Below, piece after piece: positions 22,868-33,794 of a DNA stretch of 64,000 nt. Under the pieces are notes generated by a model that saw only the letters and a list, made by a program, of their open reading frames with translations, made no database searches and had not been told where the DNA came from. The stretch is taken from the NCBI GenBank assembly GCA_023525975.1, contig CM042034.1, positions 6,393,501-6,457,500 of the forward strand, given 5' to 3'. Both the position numbers and the translations under genes were made by a program. How positions within the stretch are numbered: position 1 is the first letter of the stretch; each line of letters opens with the position of its first letter. This DNA is from Smallanthus sonchifolius (taxonomy: Eukaryota > Streptophyta > Magnoliopsida > Asterales > Asteraceae).

Positions 22868-23755
22868 ATCGACTAGGAAAATTTTAAGCCCAAGCTTGGG
22901 GCCACCAAAATTTTGAGGCCTCATTTAAAAAATTATTTATATGTAATGTTGTTATTAATATGTAATTTGACGGTTTAAAGCATAATGTTTATCTAGCATA
23001 TTCGTAAGAGACCCACTTTGTTTCCCAAGAAATCAAGGTTCGAATCCCTGCAACTCCTTATCATTTTTTTTATCCTTTTTAAACTATTAAATTTTGATAG
23101 ACCCTTGGTATGCCTTTATTTATTTCAAACTCTGATGCAGTTACGGAAGCAATCAAATGACTCAAATAAGCAATTGATAATCGCATGTCTCAAAAGGAAC
23201 CAAAAGGTTCAAGAACAAAGTTCTTTTTCTATTCAAACTCAAAAACTAATTCAAAACAATAACCCTAGATCCTAATTTATAACTAAGAAAGATAATTCTA
23301 ATAGGAAACCAAATAACGATAAAATAGGAAATTAAAATACCAAATAAAGAAAAGATAAATGAAATAAACTCTAAAATTTCAAACGTATTTGATTATTTTA
23401 ATGAAATGATCATTGTCGATTACAATATTTGATTATTGTCGATTACAATATTTGGGTGTTTGAAATGGGATAAACAATAACCTGGTTTGAATGATCATTG
23501 TCGATTACAATATTTGATTATTTTAATGAAATGAAGTTTAAAATGATTATTTGTAAACATATTAGTACACATACAAAAAATATATAAAGCATGCATAACT
23601 TTTTTTTTTAAATCTGAAAACTATAAACTTTTTAGTTTGTACTTATACTGTTGGTTCCGATCTCGAATAAAAGAGGACGGCTTATAAAGAAATTTGTAGA
23701 AGGGCCCCATATTTTATGTTACTTTGGGCCCCCAAAATGGTTAAGCCGTCCCTGC
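22868..23755. mobile_element. Degraded hAT-like element
   Basis: The right end 'ggcccccaaaatggttaagccgtccctg' (to about 23755) is a recognisable hAT terminus. On the left, 'gcttggggccaccaaaattttg' (22894-22915) is the corresponding subterminal block in inverted orientation, but the extreme left terminus is eroded. A tRNA-like box B ('aggttcgaatccctgc') at 23037-23052 hints at an inserted SINE. The open frame at 23018-23275 has no domain. Confidence 0.45.
23370..23540. repeat. Short local duplication
   Basis: 'gatcattgtcgattacaat' followed by 'atttgatta' occurs at about 23408 and 23502, with a third partial copy between them. 'atttgattattttaatgaaatga' also occurs at both ends of the tract. 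Confidence 0.65.
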
Positions 23756-24189
23756 GACTGCTCATACTGTTGGTGTACGAACGATTAGTCTCACAATTGG
23801 TGTGTATTGTTTTTTTTATTAGGGTTTCAAAACTCATCTCTGTTTGTTTTATTTTTCTATGTGTTGATTAAAGGAATAAAACCGTATTTTCATGTTTTTT
23901 GACAATAATTATTGTAATGTAACTATTAAAGGTTACGTTGTTACAAAATTATTTTGTTTTTAATTTCTTAACAAAGGAAAATAACACATGGTGCAAAAAA
24001 GATGTTGTAGAATTGAGATTAAGAAAACATGGTCTGCAACTTCAAAATCATTTTCGAATCCTACTTCACATATATTATTTTAAATGTATATGCTTTCTTT
24101 ATGGCTAATAAATACCAGGTCAATATGCTTTCTTCACGGCATTAGCCACCACCCCTTCCACCCTGATATCTCAAGTTAACCTCTATGTT
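23756..24189. other. AT-rich spacer
   Basis: No gene or element visible. Confidence 0.5.
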
Positions 24190-24650
24190 GGTACAGTTAT
24201 ATCTAATTTTATGATTATTCAAAAAATTTATGAAATTTGGTTTTGTAAAGCTGATTAAAAAATTAGTAATATGATGACCAAAAGCTAGTTAAACATTCGA
24301 TTAAACTATTTTTGGTGTTTATACAACATATTGATCCCCTTTTACTTAGAATTTGGAATAACTCTTTATTTATATTCTACTTTTTTGTTGCTATAATATT
24401 AGAATGTTCTTTTTATTTAGATTTTAATTCAAAAATTTTGTGAAATTTGGTTTTGTGAAGCTGCTTAGAAGTCATTAAAACTTTAGTAATATGACAAAGT
24501 TAAACATTCGATTAAACTATTTTTGGTGTTTATACAACATATAAATGCCCTCTTAGTTAGAAATTGGAATAACTCTTTATTTAGGTTCTACTTTCATTTG
24601 TTGCTATAGTATTATAACTTGATATTGGAATGTTCTTTTTAGTTTTATTT
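24190..24650. repeat. Tandem duplication of about 230 bp
   Basis: Two direct copies share 'gaaatttggttttgt', 'taaacattcgattaaac', 'tttggtgtttatacaac' and 'ggaataactctttattta'. Copy 1 is at about 24215-24420 and copy 2 at about 24428-24645. Non-coding. Confidence 0.75.
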
Positions 24651-25289
24651 AAAAAATTTATAGCCTCTTAGAATTTAGAACTTAATTTCGTTGTTGAAAT
24701 TTGCTTGTAAATCAAGTTCCTTTATAGTTAGCGGATTAGATTATTAAAAGTGAAGGTAAATTTTCATAGGAATATGAAAAAGATTTTTACATATATCCTC
24801 TTACAAAAACTATTAATTACATATTTATTCAACCCTTAAAATCAATTACAAATTTCCCTTTTTGTATATGTTTTAGGAAGGGAAAATATGTAATTGACCT
24901 TTTAACTTGTGTGTTAGGAAGAAGAAATATGTAATTGACTTTTTAACTTGAAAAAATATGTAATAAATGGTTTTAGAAGTGGGAAATATGTAAATGCCTA
25001 ATATGGAAAAACCACGAAACCAAACCGTTAGTAACGTTTTGGCTTGGTCCGGTTTCTAACTTCAACGGTTCGATTTCGATTTTCAATTATTAAAAAACGT
25101 TACCAACGGTTTAGCTCACAACTTGACTTAAAAACCGTCAAACCGAACCATGAACACGAATTTCTTTTGTCATGCTTTGATTGGATCAATGTCATGAACG
25201 ACCGATATTTCTTCAATATAAGACACCACATCACTTATGTTGTTTGCTTTGATTTTAGTAAAAAAAAGATTAGAATGTAAGAAATATAT
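24651..25289. other. AT-rich spacer
   Basis: Contains repeated 'gaaatatgtaattgac' words near 24880-24960. The 25044-25280 open frame has no domain. No gene supported. Confidence 0.45.
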
Positions 25290-25381
25290 GGGTGCGGTTC
25301 AAATGAAAACATCAACTTATGTGAAAACCAAGACAACCAATCACAAAATTTATAAATTAATTTTTTTTAATTATCAAAAGG

Positions 25382-25522
25382 ATTTTTTTAACGGTAACAC
25401 CTAGACATGTGAAGGGTATTGGCAAAATCCCCCTTGTTAGAATTCGAACACATGACCTCCATCCATAGAAGGAAACCCTTTACAGAAAAACCCCCTGACC
25501 ACCGGACCAGAATCATGATGGC
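25382..25522 (-). mobile_element. SINE with 10-bp target duplication
   Basis: Same family as 4124-4319: on the minus strand it starts 'gccatcatgattctggtccg', has 'ggtggtcaggggg' (box A region) and 'tgttcgaattct' (box B), and ends in an A-tail (T-run at 25384-25390). It is flanked by 'tatcaaaagg' at 25372-25381 and 25523-25532. Shorter than the 4124 copy by an internal deletion. Confidence 0.88.
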
Positions 25523-25554
25523 TATCAAAAGGGTATTTTAAGTAAATATTACAT

Positions 25555-25882
25555 AGGTGAAGGTTCAAGAGAAAACCACTAAGTTAGGCGAAAAACGAAA
25601 AAACAAAAAAAACCATTAAAACAATGAGTAATACTATGGGCTACGTATACGTAACCGCAATTTTTTTGTTTTCTGTTAATGTATACGTAACACTATGGGT
25701 TACGTATACGTAAGCCAATATTTAAATGATTTTTTGGTAAAAATGTGTAATATTACATTGATACTCTTATAAAAAAAATAATAAAATAAAAAATAAATAT
25801 TATTATATTATTAGTTAATATTGTTTTTTAGTGGTTTTCTCGGTTTTTGCCTAACTATGTGGTTTTCTTTGAAACCTTCCCC
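25555..25882. mobile_element. MITE with perfect 9-bp target duplication
   Basis: Ends are 'aggtgaaggttcaagagaaa' and the complement of 'ggggaaggtttcaaagaaaa', followed by a paired 'accac.tagttaggc' block. A perfect 9-bp repeat, 'atattacat', flanks it (25546-25554 and 25883-25891), which suggests the Mutator-like class. The interior holds palindromic 'tacgtatacgta' words (about 25643-25712). Confidence 0.88.
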
Positions 25883-26129
25883 ATATTACATATATATTGA
25901 ACATAAATAAAGTAACGAGAATTGCTACATATATGTAACACATAGACTATATCAACAGAAAACATGATAAATCCTTACATATACGTAACACCATTTGTTA
26001 CATATTTGCAATGTAACACTATATTATGGTTTTCATATAATCCCTGCCCTTATACATATATAAATTGTATAACTATGTGATTGATTTTCTTGATTTTCAC
26101 AAAAGTTGATGTTTTCATTTGATACCCCC

Positions 26130-26650
26130 CAACCCCCACCCAATGTCCGACCCCACATTATGTATTATGGTTTTTAAATTGACCCCGGGATTCTTAAACT
26201 TACATAAAAGAGATCAATATATAAATTTGCATTTGAAAACCAAAGTGAAAAAAACCAGTATCAGATTCGACTAAACACAAAAGTAATTATTTCTAAATGA
26301 TTATTAAAGGGTGAATTAACTTTTCATGGTTATCATTACCTTAAAAACCTCATTGTAGCTTTTATTGTTTCCGGTTACAACAACAAATTATCATTAGCCA
26401 TGCCACTCAACCCGTCCCAAACGAGTTAAGAGACATCCATCACTACTAATATGACACAGGTAAAACGCAGCTTACGTTAAACAAGTGACCTTTAAAAAGG
26501 TTAAAATAGAAGACAATAAAAATTGGTTTTCAACCTAAAATTTATGCTATTCCACTACCACTTGAAGGTTTATAATTTCTACTTTATTATCATCGCGTAA
26601 TTGTGGTACAAATTAAATCCCAACTATTAAACAATGACAACACTTGGGTG
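26130..26650. other. Spacer upstream of small gene 2
   Basis: AT-rich, no element visible. It probably contains the distal promoter of the 27003 gene; it does not resemble the region upstream of the 18932 gene. Confidence 0.5.
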
Positions 26651-26666
26651 ACATTTTTTTTTTGCC

Positions 26667-26673
26667 TATAAAA
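26667..26673 (+). promoter_or_regulatory. TATA box of small gene 2
   Basis: 'tataaaa' preceded by 'cc', as in the paralogue at 18657, about 335 bases upstream of the start codon. Confidence 0.6.
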
Positions 26674-26737
26674 ACAACGCGAACGCTTGGCTTACAAATC
26701 CATTATCCTAAACCCACAATTTCATTCATCACCCACC

Positions 26738-26788
26738 ATGACCCTCGTTACTCTCTCTGTCCTCTTTCTGGTTGAAAAGGTCCCATAA
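26738..26788 (+). promoter_or_regulatory. Upstream ORF (16 codons) in the leader of small gene 2
   Basis: An ATG in the context 'caccATGacc' opens 16 codons ending at TAA, within a CT-rich block ('ctctctctgtcctctttct') that is conserved in the leader of the 18932 gene. In that paralogue the ATG is CTG and a TAA follows at once, so the peptide itself is not conserved. It may lower translation of the main frame, or be incidental to a conserved CT-rich promoter or leader element. Confidence 0.45.
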
Positions 26789-27002
26789 TTTCTTTTTTGT
26801 CTTTGATCCTCTGTTTTTCATCTTCAATTTCAATCTCAATCTTCTTAATGTTCCACAATTACGCTTCATCTTTCATCTCTGTCTGATCAAAACCAGTTTA
26901 ATTTCCATAAATTCTCAAATTTTCATCTCCAATTCTCTAAATCTTTCCTAAAAATCATCAATTAAGATCCTCTGTTTAAGCTCTGTTCTAGTTTTTCAAT
27001 CC

Positions 27003-27272
27003 ATGGCGGCCACTTTTCCAACGCCGCCTTTGAAGAAACCCACGACGTCGTTTCAGCCGCGAAGAGGGAAAATCAAAGCTCAGATTTTTGGAGGGATTGC
27101 TGAAGCAGTAACTTCTGCAGCCTCGAGAGCTCTTGATTTCTTGGGTCTAGTCAGGACTGATGACGCTTCTGCCCCTGAAACACCGTCCCAGCCACCGTCA
27201 CTTACGGTGGCCGCTGACGGTGAAGATGGGGCAGGTATTGTTAGTTTCGTAATCGTTGAGAAAGATCCTTAG
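27003..27272 (+). CDS. Small RGxIK-type protein 2 (89 aa)
   Basis: Unrecognised plant small protein. The start ATG has a strong context (ccATGGCGGCC) and matches the start of the paralogue at 18932. Layout: Ser/Thr/Pro-rich basic N-terminus (1-18), core motif RRGKIKAQIFGGI (about 20-32), a probable amphipathic helix through AEAVTSAASRALDFLGLV (about 33-50), an acidic/Pro linker (about 52-66), an 'ADGEDGAG' acidic-glycine block and a hydrophobic tail VSFVIV followed by EKDP. No signal peptide or clear transmembrane segment. A TATA box, conserved leader, conserved 3' UTR and an AATAAA at 27435 argue that it is an expressed gene. The basic core followed by a helix would suit membrane-surface or protein binding, but that is inference only. 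Confidence 0.8.
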   Translation: MAATFPTPPLKKPTTSFQPRRGKIKAQIFGGIAEAVTSAASRALDFLGLVRTDDASAPETPSQPPSLTVAADGEDGAGIVSFVIVEKDP

Positions 27273-27434
27273 TTTTACAAAGGGGTGATCTCATGTTTGT
27301 ATGTCGTTTTGTGAGTGTGATCTGTTTTGTCTCTTCAAATTTTGGAGAAGAGATTTGATGTGATGATTTGTGCTTGATTGTTGTTGTACTTTATGCTTTA
27401 GATGTTGTACTTTGTGTGTCTATGTATTTCTATG

Positions 27435-27440
27435 AATAAA
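27435..27440 (+). terminator. Poly(A) signal of small gene 2
   Basis: Canonical AATAAA about 160 bases after the stop codon, preceded by T/G-rich sequence conserved with the 18932 gene. Confidence 0.55.
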
Positions 27441-29564
27441 CTAAAGTGGTAATAAATTTGACGTTTGTTTGAACCTCATTGTTGTGATTCTTTTGTTTTT
27501 TCTTTAAACGTTTATGAAAAAAACAAGTATCGGATATTATATAATATATAACTTTTTTATGATATCATGTAACAGTGGCAATATAACTAGATGGGAGTGC
27601 AAATCTGCTTAACTAAATAACATATGGCAAACAAGTATCATATAACGTATAAAATTTTTACGGTGTCACATAACATTGGTAATGATACCGAGTTCATTAC
27701 TAAATGGGTGTGGAAGTCTTCTTTTGTTTGGTTTTCTTTTTATCGTGGGTTATATAATCACAAAGTTATTCTTTAAAGTTTGTTTTAGTATGCATAATTT
27801 AATTTTTTTGTTTTCAACAGTTATGGTAACTACTTACTAAAAATTTGGAATAGTTATTAAGTTTTATGCGGCAGAAATCTATTTAACTTTTTAAAAAGGT
27901 GGAATGAATAAAAGTTATTAATGAATAATACTTTAATTAATAAGAATCTTGATTGAAACTGTTTAAAAAAACACTGTAACTTTAAACTTGATATAATAGA
28001 TATTCGAAATGATATAAATAATTAGTAGAGAGATATTAATAAAGTGATGGTTCTTTTTTATTTTTATATAATTATTTAATTTGAAAAGTATTTTTTTATC
28101 AAAAAGAAATAGCTAAAATATTCTGCCCAGAATTGTATATACGCCATTCTAAATTATATATATTATTCTTGTGATAACGTGTTGGGTTCTTGACATAATA
28201 TTTTATTAAACCATAGTTAAGCTAAACTGTAATACAACTCAAGTGAAGTCTGAAACGACTTTATCTATGCAATTAAATAGTTCAAGAAAGGTCTTTAATC
28301 TTCTTATGTACCATAATACCCATTGTTTTGATTTCTCAATGGTGATAATATATATATACATACAACTATAGAGTTTAGTTTATGAGAAAACTCTTATTCG
28401 TGAGAAAATTATCAAAAACCGACTCAAACGAACTTTAATTGAACTCATTTATCATGTTTCTTCCCCTACATATATGTGTGTATATATATATATATATTAA
28501 AATCAACAACTTGCTTTGTTATTAAGTGTACCGTACCTCAATAGTCAACGCCTTCAACAAATTACAATCAACAATTTGCTTAGTTTGTTACAAATTGCTT
28601 AGATTGTAAAATGAAAACTAATCAGAAAGGACGATTCGGTGATTTAGAGCTTGCCCGATTTGGCGATTTCGAAGTCCCCTTGTATGCATGATTAATGGGT
28701 TGCGACCTTTAATTGTTCAATATATGTTGGATAACTAACTTGGATTCACCAAGTCAGGCAGAGAGGGACGATACAATTTTCCATGTTCTTCAATCTTTAT
28801 CACGTGTTAACTGTCACAGTGTATTGGTCCTGGACCTAATTACATATATAAATTATTTTAAAAATTGGGGGCCAAACCCATAGCCTGACTTAGTGGGAGG
28901 GAGTTGCTTGTTGGTGTGCTTGGACGATTTAAAACGTTTTAATAAATAGTCGCACAACTACTATTAGACGATTTAAAAAAATTTTATAATATCTTTAATT
29001 TTTTTAGCAACCAATCTACCTCGAAATACCTACCACATATTATAAAATTTCCTATATTAGAAAGAGAGTCATTGTCTAATCATTCTAATATAAAAACTAC
29101 AAGAAAGTAACAAAATTTGACATTGTTTCTAGTTCTTTAAAATCAAGATGTGATATCTAGTGTCTTAGCAATTGCTTGGAAATTTCTTGGTAAATTCCAC
29201 TTACCATCATATACCAAATTATACTCTTTATTAAAAACCAAAGCTCATCAACGGTTGACTTTATTTTTTTAATTTATTTTATTAGTTAATAACCAAAGTT
29301 TTGAAGTTGGTGCAGTTGTTGTAGTGAAAGATTGCAAAACACCTGCCGTGGTTCCGATGGAGAATGCTAGCCGCCTTGACCAACAAATATTACTTTTCTT
29401 CCACACAAATAATATTTCTTTTTTTTTCAAGGACAACTACCGGATCGCCCTTGATTCCTTGAAATAATATAATATTTTTTAGTTTTATTTTATTTTTATA
29501 TATAAAATAAATTTTTAGATTTTAAATTATTTTTCATTATAAATATAGTCAAACGGTATTAAGA
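27441..29564. other. 2.1 kb AT-rich region
   Basis: No gene supported. At 28370-28470, 'gagtttagtttatgagaaaactc' and 'cgactcaaacgaac' resemble one arm of the 9-bp-duplication MITE family, without a partner. A (TA)n run lies at about 28481-28498. Two GC-richer islands (28630-28700 and 28735-28910) are unassigned. Confidence 0.45.
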
Positions 29565-29570
29565 CAGAAC

Positions 29571-29690
29571 TGAGCGCCTTTTCTAGTGGTTATCGCGTCC
29601 CCCCTTCACCCGCGGCGAGTGTTCGATTGGTGCCTTCCACCCCGGAGGCCGGTTCTAAGCTTCTCTTATCTTTTTTCTTTTTATATAGCG
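29571..29690 (+). mobile_element. SINE-like tRNA-derived element
   Basis: Box-A-like 'tctagtggttatcgcg' and box-B-like 'gtgttcgattggtgcc' at tRNA-like spacing, then a C/T-rich tail (about 29658-29685). No target duplication was found. The sequence departs from a tRNA cloverleaf. Confidence 0.55.
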
Positions 29691-30551
29691 TGGGTTTATT
29701 AGGGAACTATAAAAAAGTTGGGAAATGAGAAAACATGTAAAAAGTTCATAAAAATATCATTTTTATATGTAAAAAACTCATTTTTACGTAATTTTAAGAT
29801 TCGCTTACGCGTTCGCTAATTTTCACATCATGTTTTCTTAAATTAAGAGTATACCGTTTTTATCTATAAATTTTAAGACCCTGCTGTAACTTAAGGGCAA
29901 TATATCACTAGTTGAATATTAATCTATCAACTTGGTTTGGTCGTATACAATGTACCTCGTGTAAATTGTGATTTACGTAAACGTTAAAATCAATATTTTT
30001 GGGTTTATTTAATCCATGGTGTTAGACATGAAGAGGATATGTGGGTCGCTACAAATACAATAAACCAAATTTTAAGAAGTGCAAATTACAACATTATCTT
30101 TAACTTTGTTTATTATCTTATATCCCATTGATTTTTGTTATTATTCTTAAATATAGTAATTCGATACGTTGTTGGTTGGAGTCAATCGATGGTAATTTAA
30201 ATGCAAACTATTTTGACGTATGTTTTTAAATAATTAGTAATCCTATTCTAAAAGAAAACGCGGTCTATAGTGCTTTTATGAATATGTTTTAATATTTAAT
30301 AATTCAATCAATATCCTTAAATATTTTATTCAATCAAGTGGTGTGAAACTCCTTTTTTATTTTTTTTAATATTATCATTTAGCCCAAAAATTATCAGAGT
30401 TCGTTCTTTATATTTACAAATCTTGCACGATATGTCCTTTGACCCTAACCCAGTTAAAATCTTCAGTTAAGTCTAGTAATGCAAAGCACATAAGAGTATT
30501 TTTTGTAATTTTATAAATTTAATTAAAAATATGTTAATTAAAATGTTTATA
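29691..30551. other. AT-rich spacer
   Basis: No gene or element visible. Confidence 0.5.
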
Positions 30552-30824
30552 AGTCTAGTCATGTGCAAATTTTTTCAAACGGAATTTTATTCAAAACCGA
30601 GTATTTTTTAGCGAGCGACATTACCGTTGCGGTGTCGTGACAAACCCAACCATTTGTGAGAAAACAATAACGTTACTGGTATTTTGGTATTATTATAACT
30701 AATATTGGTGTTCGCTTTTATAGTTTTTGACAAGCCGAATCAATAACGACCGAACTGTTGCCGCATAATACGGAGAAAAAATGATCACGCTTTAGCCGCG
30801 AAGCACGGGGTACAAAGACTAGTT
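30552..30824 (+). mobile_element. Possible Helitron remnant
   Basis: It opens with 'tctagtcatgtgcaaa' and closes with 'gaagcacggggtacaaagactag' followed by T. A GC-rich run about 10 bases before a terminal CTAG is the usual Helitron 3' end. The 5' end is uncertain and no coding sequence is present. Confidence 0.4.
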
Positions 30825-30975
30825 AGAATAAAATTACTAAATAAACTTATAAAAAGAATACAATAGATATTTTGAATTATTGATGCCAACCTTGCCGGTT
30901 GCCACTTATGAACCACATGAAAAAAATTGGCTCCCGAGTCTTGCTGACTGCTGAGTAGGCGGTGATAATTGATAA

Positions 30976-31920
30976 GGGTGATGGGGCATCTTACTCGTTT
31001 ACTTATTTACTCACCAAAACTGTCCAATAAAATTCTATCAACTCAAAACTACCCATTTACTCAGATTTCATTGGAAACACCCTACTCATTTACTCATCAA
31101 CTTTTAAAAAATAAATAAATAAACATTTAAATAAAAATCAACTTTTTTATTAATTAAAAATACAAAAGACAACTAAAAATATAAAAGACAATTAAAAAAA
31201 CTAGACAATTAAAAAAAATATGTTATTTATGTTCAATTCCAGTTTGATTTTTCAGAAAATTTTATGCAAGCGAGTAATTTTAACTAAAAAACATGTTATT
31301 TATAATTAAATAAAAAATTATACAAACGGAATATTTAAATTGTGAAATAATTGAAGCAAATGGAGTAAATTTGAGAAAGAATTATGCCATGCTCATTTAC
31401 TCGGAGAGTTCACAAACAAGTACATTTACTCGATTTATGCCATGCTCATTTACCCGGTTGCCCTACTCGATTAGATGGGGACGGTGTTCCCCGTTTACCC
31501 GGCCTCACTCTCTCCTACTCGGCCCAAGCCGAGTAGGGTGCCCCCTTCTCCCTAAGGGTGTTGGGGGCGGGTAACTCGGATGGTTCCCGAGTAGGAGAGA
31601 AGGCAACTGGGTAAATGAGTAGATGGCCCCCATTAAACCGAGTAGACGAGTGCGGGTTCTTGAGATGTCCAAATCAAGTAAATATACTCGATCCGAGTAA
31701 GGGTAAATGAGTAGATGGCCCCTTCACCCACCTTCCAACCACCCAATACCCACTTGTACCACATGTATTAAAAGTTGTGCATATAAAAAATAAAGTGGGT
31801 GAGTAAATGAGAAGGTGTTTCCAATGAAATCTGGATAAATGAGTAAATGAGTAATTTTGAGGTGGCAAAATTCTATTAGACAGTTTTGATGAGTAAATGG
31901 GTTAATGGCCCCCAACACCC
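30976..31920. mobile_element. PIF/Harbinger MITE, TAA duplication, 945 bp
   Basis: Ends 'gggtgatggggc' and 'ccccaacaccc' pair, and the inverted repeats extend over about 150 bp ('atttactca' words, 'catttactcagatttcattgg' versus its complement near 31820-31850). TAA flanks both sides (30973-30975 and 31921-31923). The centre is a GC-rich block repeating 'actcggcc' and 'gagtagg'. Open frames at 31371-31574, 31674-31868 and 31724-31918 are inside it and have no domain. Confidence 0.88.
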
Positions 31921-32012
31921 TAAGGGGATTCCCTTGGAAATGCCTAAATCTACTTTAAAACCAGTAAAATGTACTTTAGTTATTAATATTTATAATAATT
32001 ATATATTTTAAA

Positions 32013-32500
32013 ACTATGCTTTAGGTTTCATTAACACTTGGTGTAAAACCCCTCCCATTTTTGTTTTCTTTGTTAGGGACATTTTGGAAGTTGCTATTTC
32101 CGACTTGGTCACTTCACATAAGAGAAAAGCATTCCAAGTGATCATGTTGTCGGCAATCTGGAGTATCTGAAAAATAAGGAATGGAGTCGTTTTTTATGGC
32201 AAACGGGTATCTTTTAGATGGCTTTGCGAAGACCTCAAATGCTCTAACTATTTGTGGGCGAAAAACAGACAGGAGATTGGAGTTTTAGATTGGAAAAAAT
32301 GGCGTTCTTTTAGTTTTTAGGGCATAAAATGAAGAAGATGACACCTACTTGATGCTTGAAAAGGATTGTGTAAGCCAAAACCCTCCAAACAAACATGCAA
32401 ACTGCTTTATGTTCTTTTTTTGTTTTCTTCTCTGTATATTGTATCTGTTCTCTTGCTAGTTTCGTCTAGCTCTTAATATTATTATGTCTTTCAAAAATAA
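32013..32500 (+). mobile_element. 5'-truncated L1-type LINE with 22-bp target duplication
   Basis: A 22-bp direct repeat with one mismatch, starting 'tataataattat', flanks the element (31991-32012 and 32501-32522). The insert keeps only the extreme C-terminus of the LINE reverse-transcriptase polyprotein and a 3' UTR, as expected from truncated reverse transcription. Confidence 0.82.
32078..32320 (+). pseudogene. LINE ORF2 C-terminal fragment
   Basis: An 81-codon frame shows the pattern of plant L1 ORF2 C-termini: a DILEVAISDLV-type stretch, then the AIWSIWKxRNxxxF motif and a W-rich end with ...LDWKKWRSF before the TAG stop. The second Trp of the motif is replaced by an in-frame TGA at 32168-32170, so the copy is dead. 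The N-terminal endonuclease and the reverse-transcriptase core are absent through 5' truncation. Confidence 0.8.
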
Positions 32501-32735
32501 TATAATAATTATGTATTTTAAATGAAAAACGCTTTTAATGAAACACTTTAATTTTGTTGATTGTTTCAACTAAAGAGAGTAGTGACTCAAGATCTATCTT
32601 AAATATTTATACTTATATGATTTTTAAGTTTTAAATTAAATTATTTATCAGAAAGATCATGTCATTGTAATTGAAATAAATCTAATATTGTTAAAAAAAA
32701 TGGACCCTTTATAAAAATCAAGGATGTAACAATAA

Positions 32736-32942
32736 GGGTGGAGGGGGTACCCATAGCCTTAAGAAGCCATAAACCCACCAATGGTCTCCTACGGTCAAAA
32801 AATGGTCATTTGAAAGAGTTTGAGAAACGATGTTGGAAAGTCGTAAACCCAAGCCGTGATGTGGTGTAGTGGTGGTGGCGTCGGTGTTACCGTGAAAGCC
32901 ACACGACGCAACAAGGTCACGTAGTGGTCGTCCCCTTCACCC
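32736..32942. mobile_element. PIF/Harbinger MITE, TAA duplication, 207 bp
   Basis: Begins 'gggtggagggggtaccc' and ends 'gtccccttcaccc', with TAA on both sides (32733-32735 and 32943-32945). The interior is GC-rich with 'gtggtg' words. Smallest member of the PIF group here. Confidence 0.75.
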
Positions 32943-32945
32943 TAA

Positions 32946-33794
32946 TCTAGTAAAATTGAATATTAATAGATGATGTGAAAATATCTCTGATGTTAAGAAG
33001 TAATGTTAAAGTCATTTTATATGATTATTTTGAAGTTTATTAAAAAAAATGTGAAAAGGCCATGGCTTTTTTGAATAAAAAAGAAAACAAAAGAAAAGAC
33101 TGTTTCTGTCTTTGAGGTTTTGGTTTTGTCTGAAAAGAGGTGGCATTGATTGGCCAATCATATACTCTTTGATTTTTTATTCTATGTTGTTGACATTGAC
33201 TTTAAAATCTTGCGTTACTACATATTTTAAACACAGCTGTTGATGTCATAGAGTTATTTTCTTATTTTTTATCTACTTTTTATTTTATTATTTTGAATCC
33301 AGCTGTGCACGTGTTTATCCTCTTTTTTTAACAGCTGTTATCCACAACACAACCAATCTTCAACCTAAAAATTTGTTAGTGATGTTTGTTTATGATTTGT
33401 GTTATTATGCATAGAGATAAGTAGTGCTCTCTGGCCAATGTATTTTTTTCTTTTACGTTTTGAACGGCAAAAAATTTATAAAATAAATCTTTTGTATAGA
33501 TTAACACTTAAGGAATAATTGGACCAGCTGAAGACACCTATACTCCTTATGTAGAAACATTATAGCATATTTGAAGGTCTTGACCGACTTTTTGAGCGCC
33601 AAAATAAATAAATAAAGTAGTCTTCCGATCCTACTGCTTAATTATGAATTAGTCTTCAAACTTGATCTTACTGAAATAAAAGGACAAATTGGTAGGGTTT
33701 GAAACACTCACCAACTATTGCAATGCTTTAATTGCATCTCCAAATACTTGTAGTGGGTCTTGAACTTCAAAGTTGAAACATTGAATTTGAGATC
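32946..33794. other. AT-rich spacer
   Basis: No gene supported. Confidence 0.5.

Larger units (their letters stand above)
25290..26129. mobile_element. Outer foldback MITE, split by nested insertions
   Basis: The left end ('gggtgcggttcaaatgaaaac', then 'atcaacttatgtgaaaa') is an inverted copy of the right end (26070-26129, 'ttttcacaaaagttgat', 'gttttcatttgatac'). Between them lie a SINE (25382-25522) and a second MITE (25555-25882), both with their own target duplications. The end sequence belongs to the same broad type as the elements at 25555, 37401 and 46024. Confidence 0.75.

Noticed and set aside
31371..31918. Several overlapping short frames
   Set aside because: All lie inside a PIF MITE with TAA duplications and have repetitive, domain-free translations.
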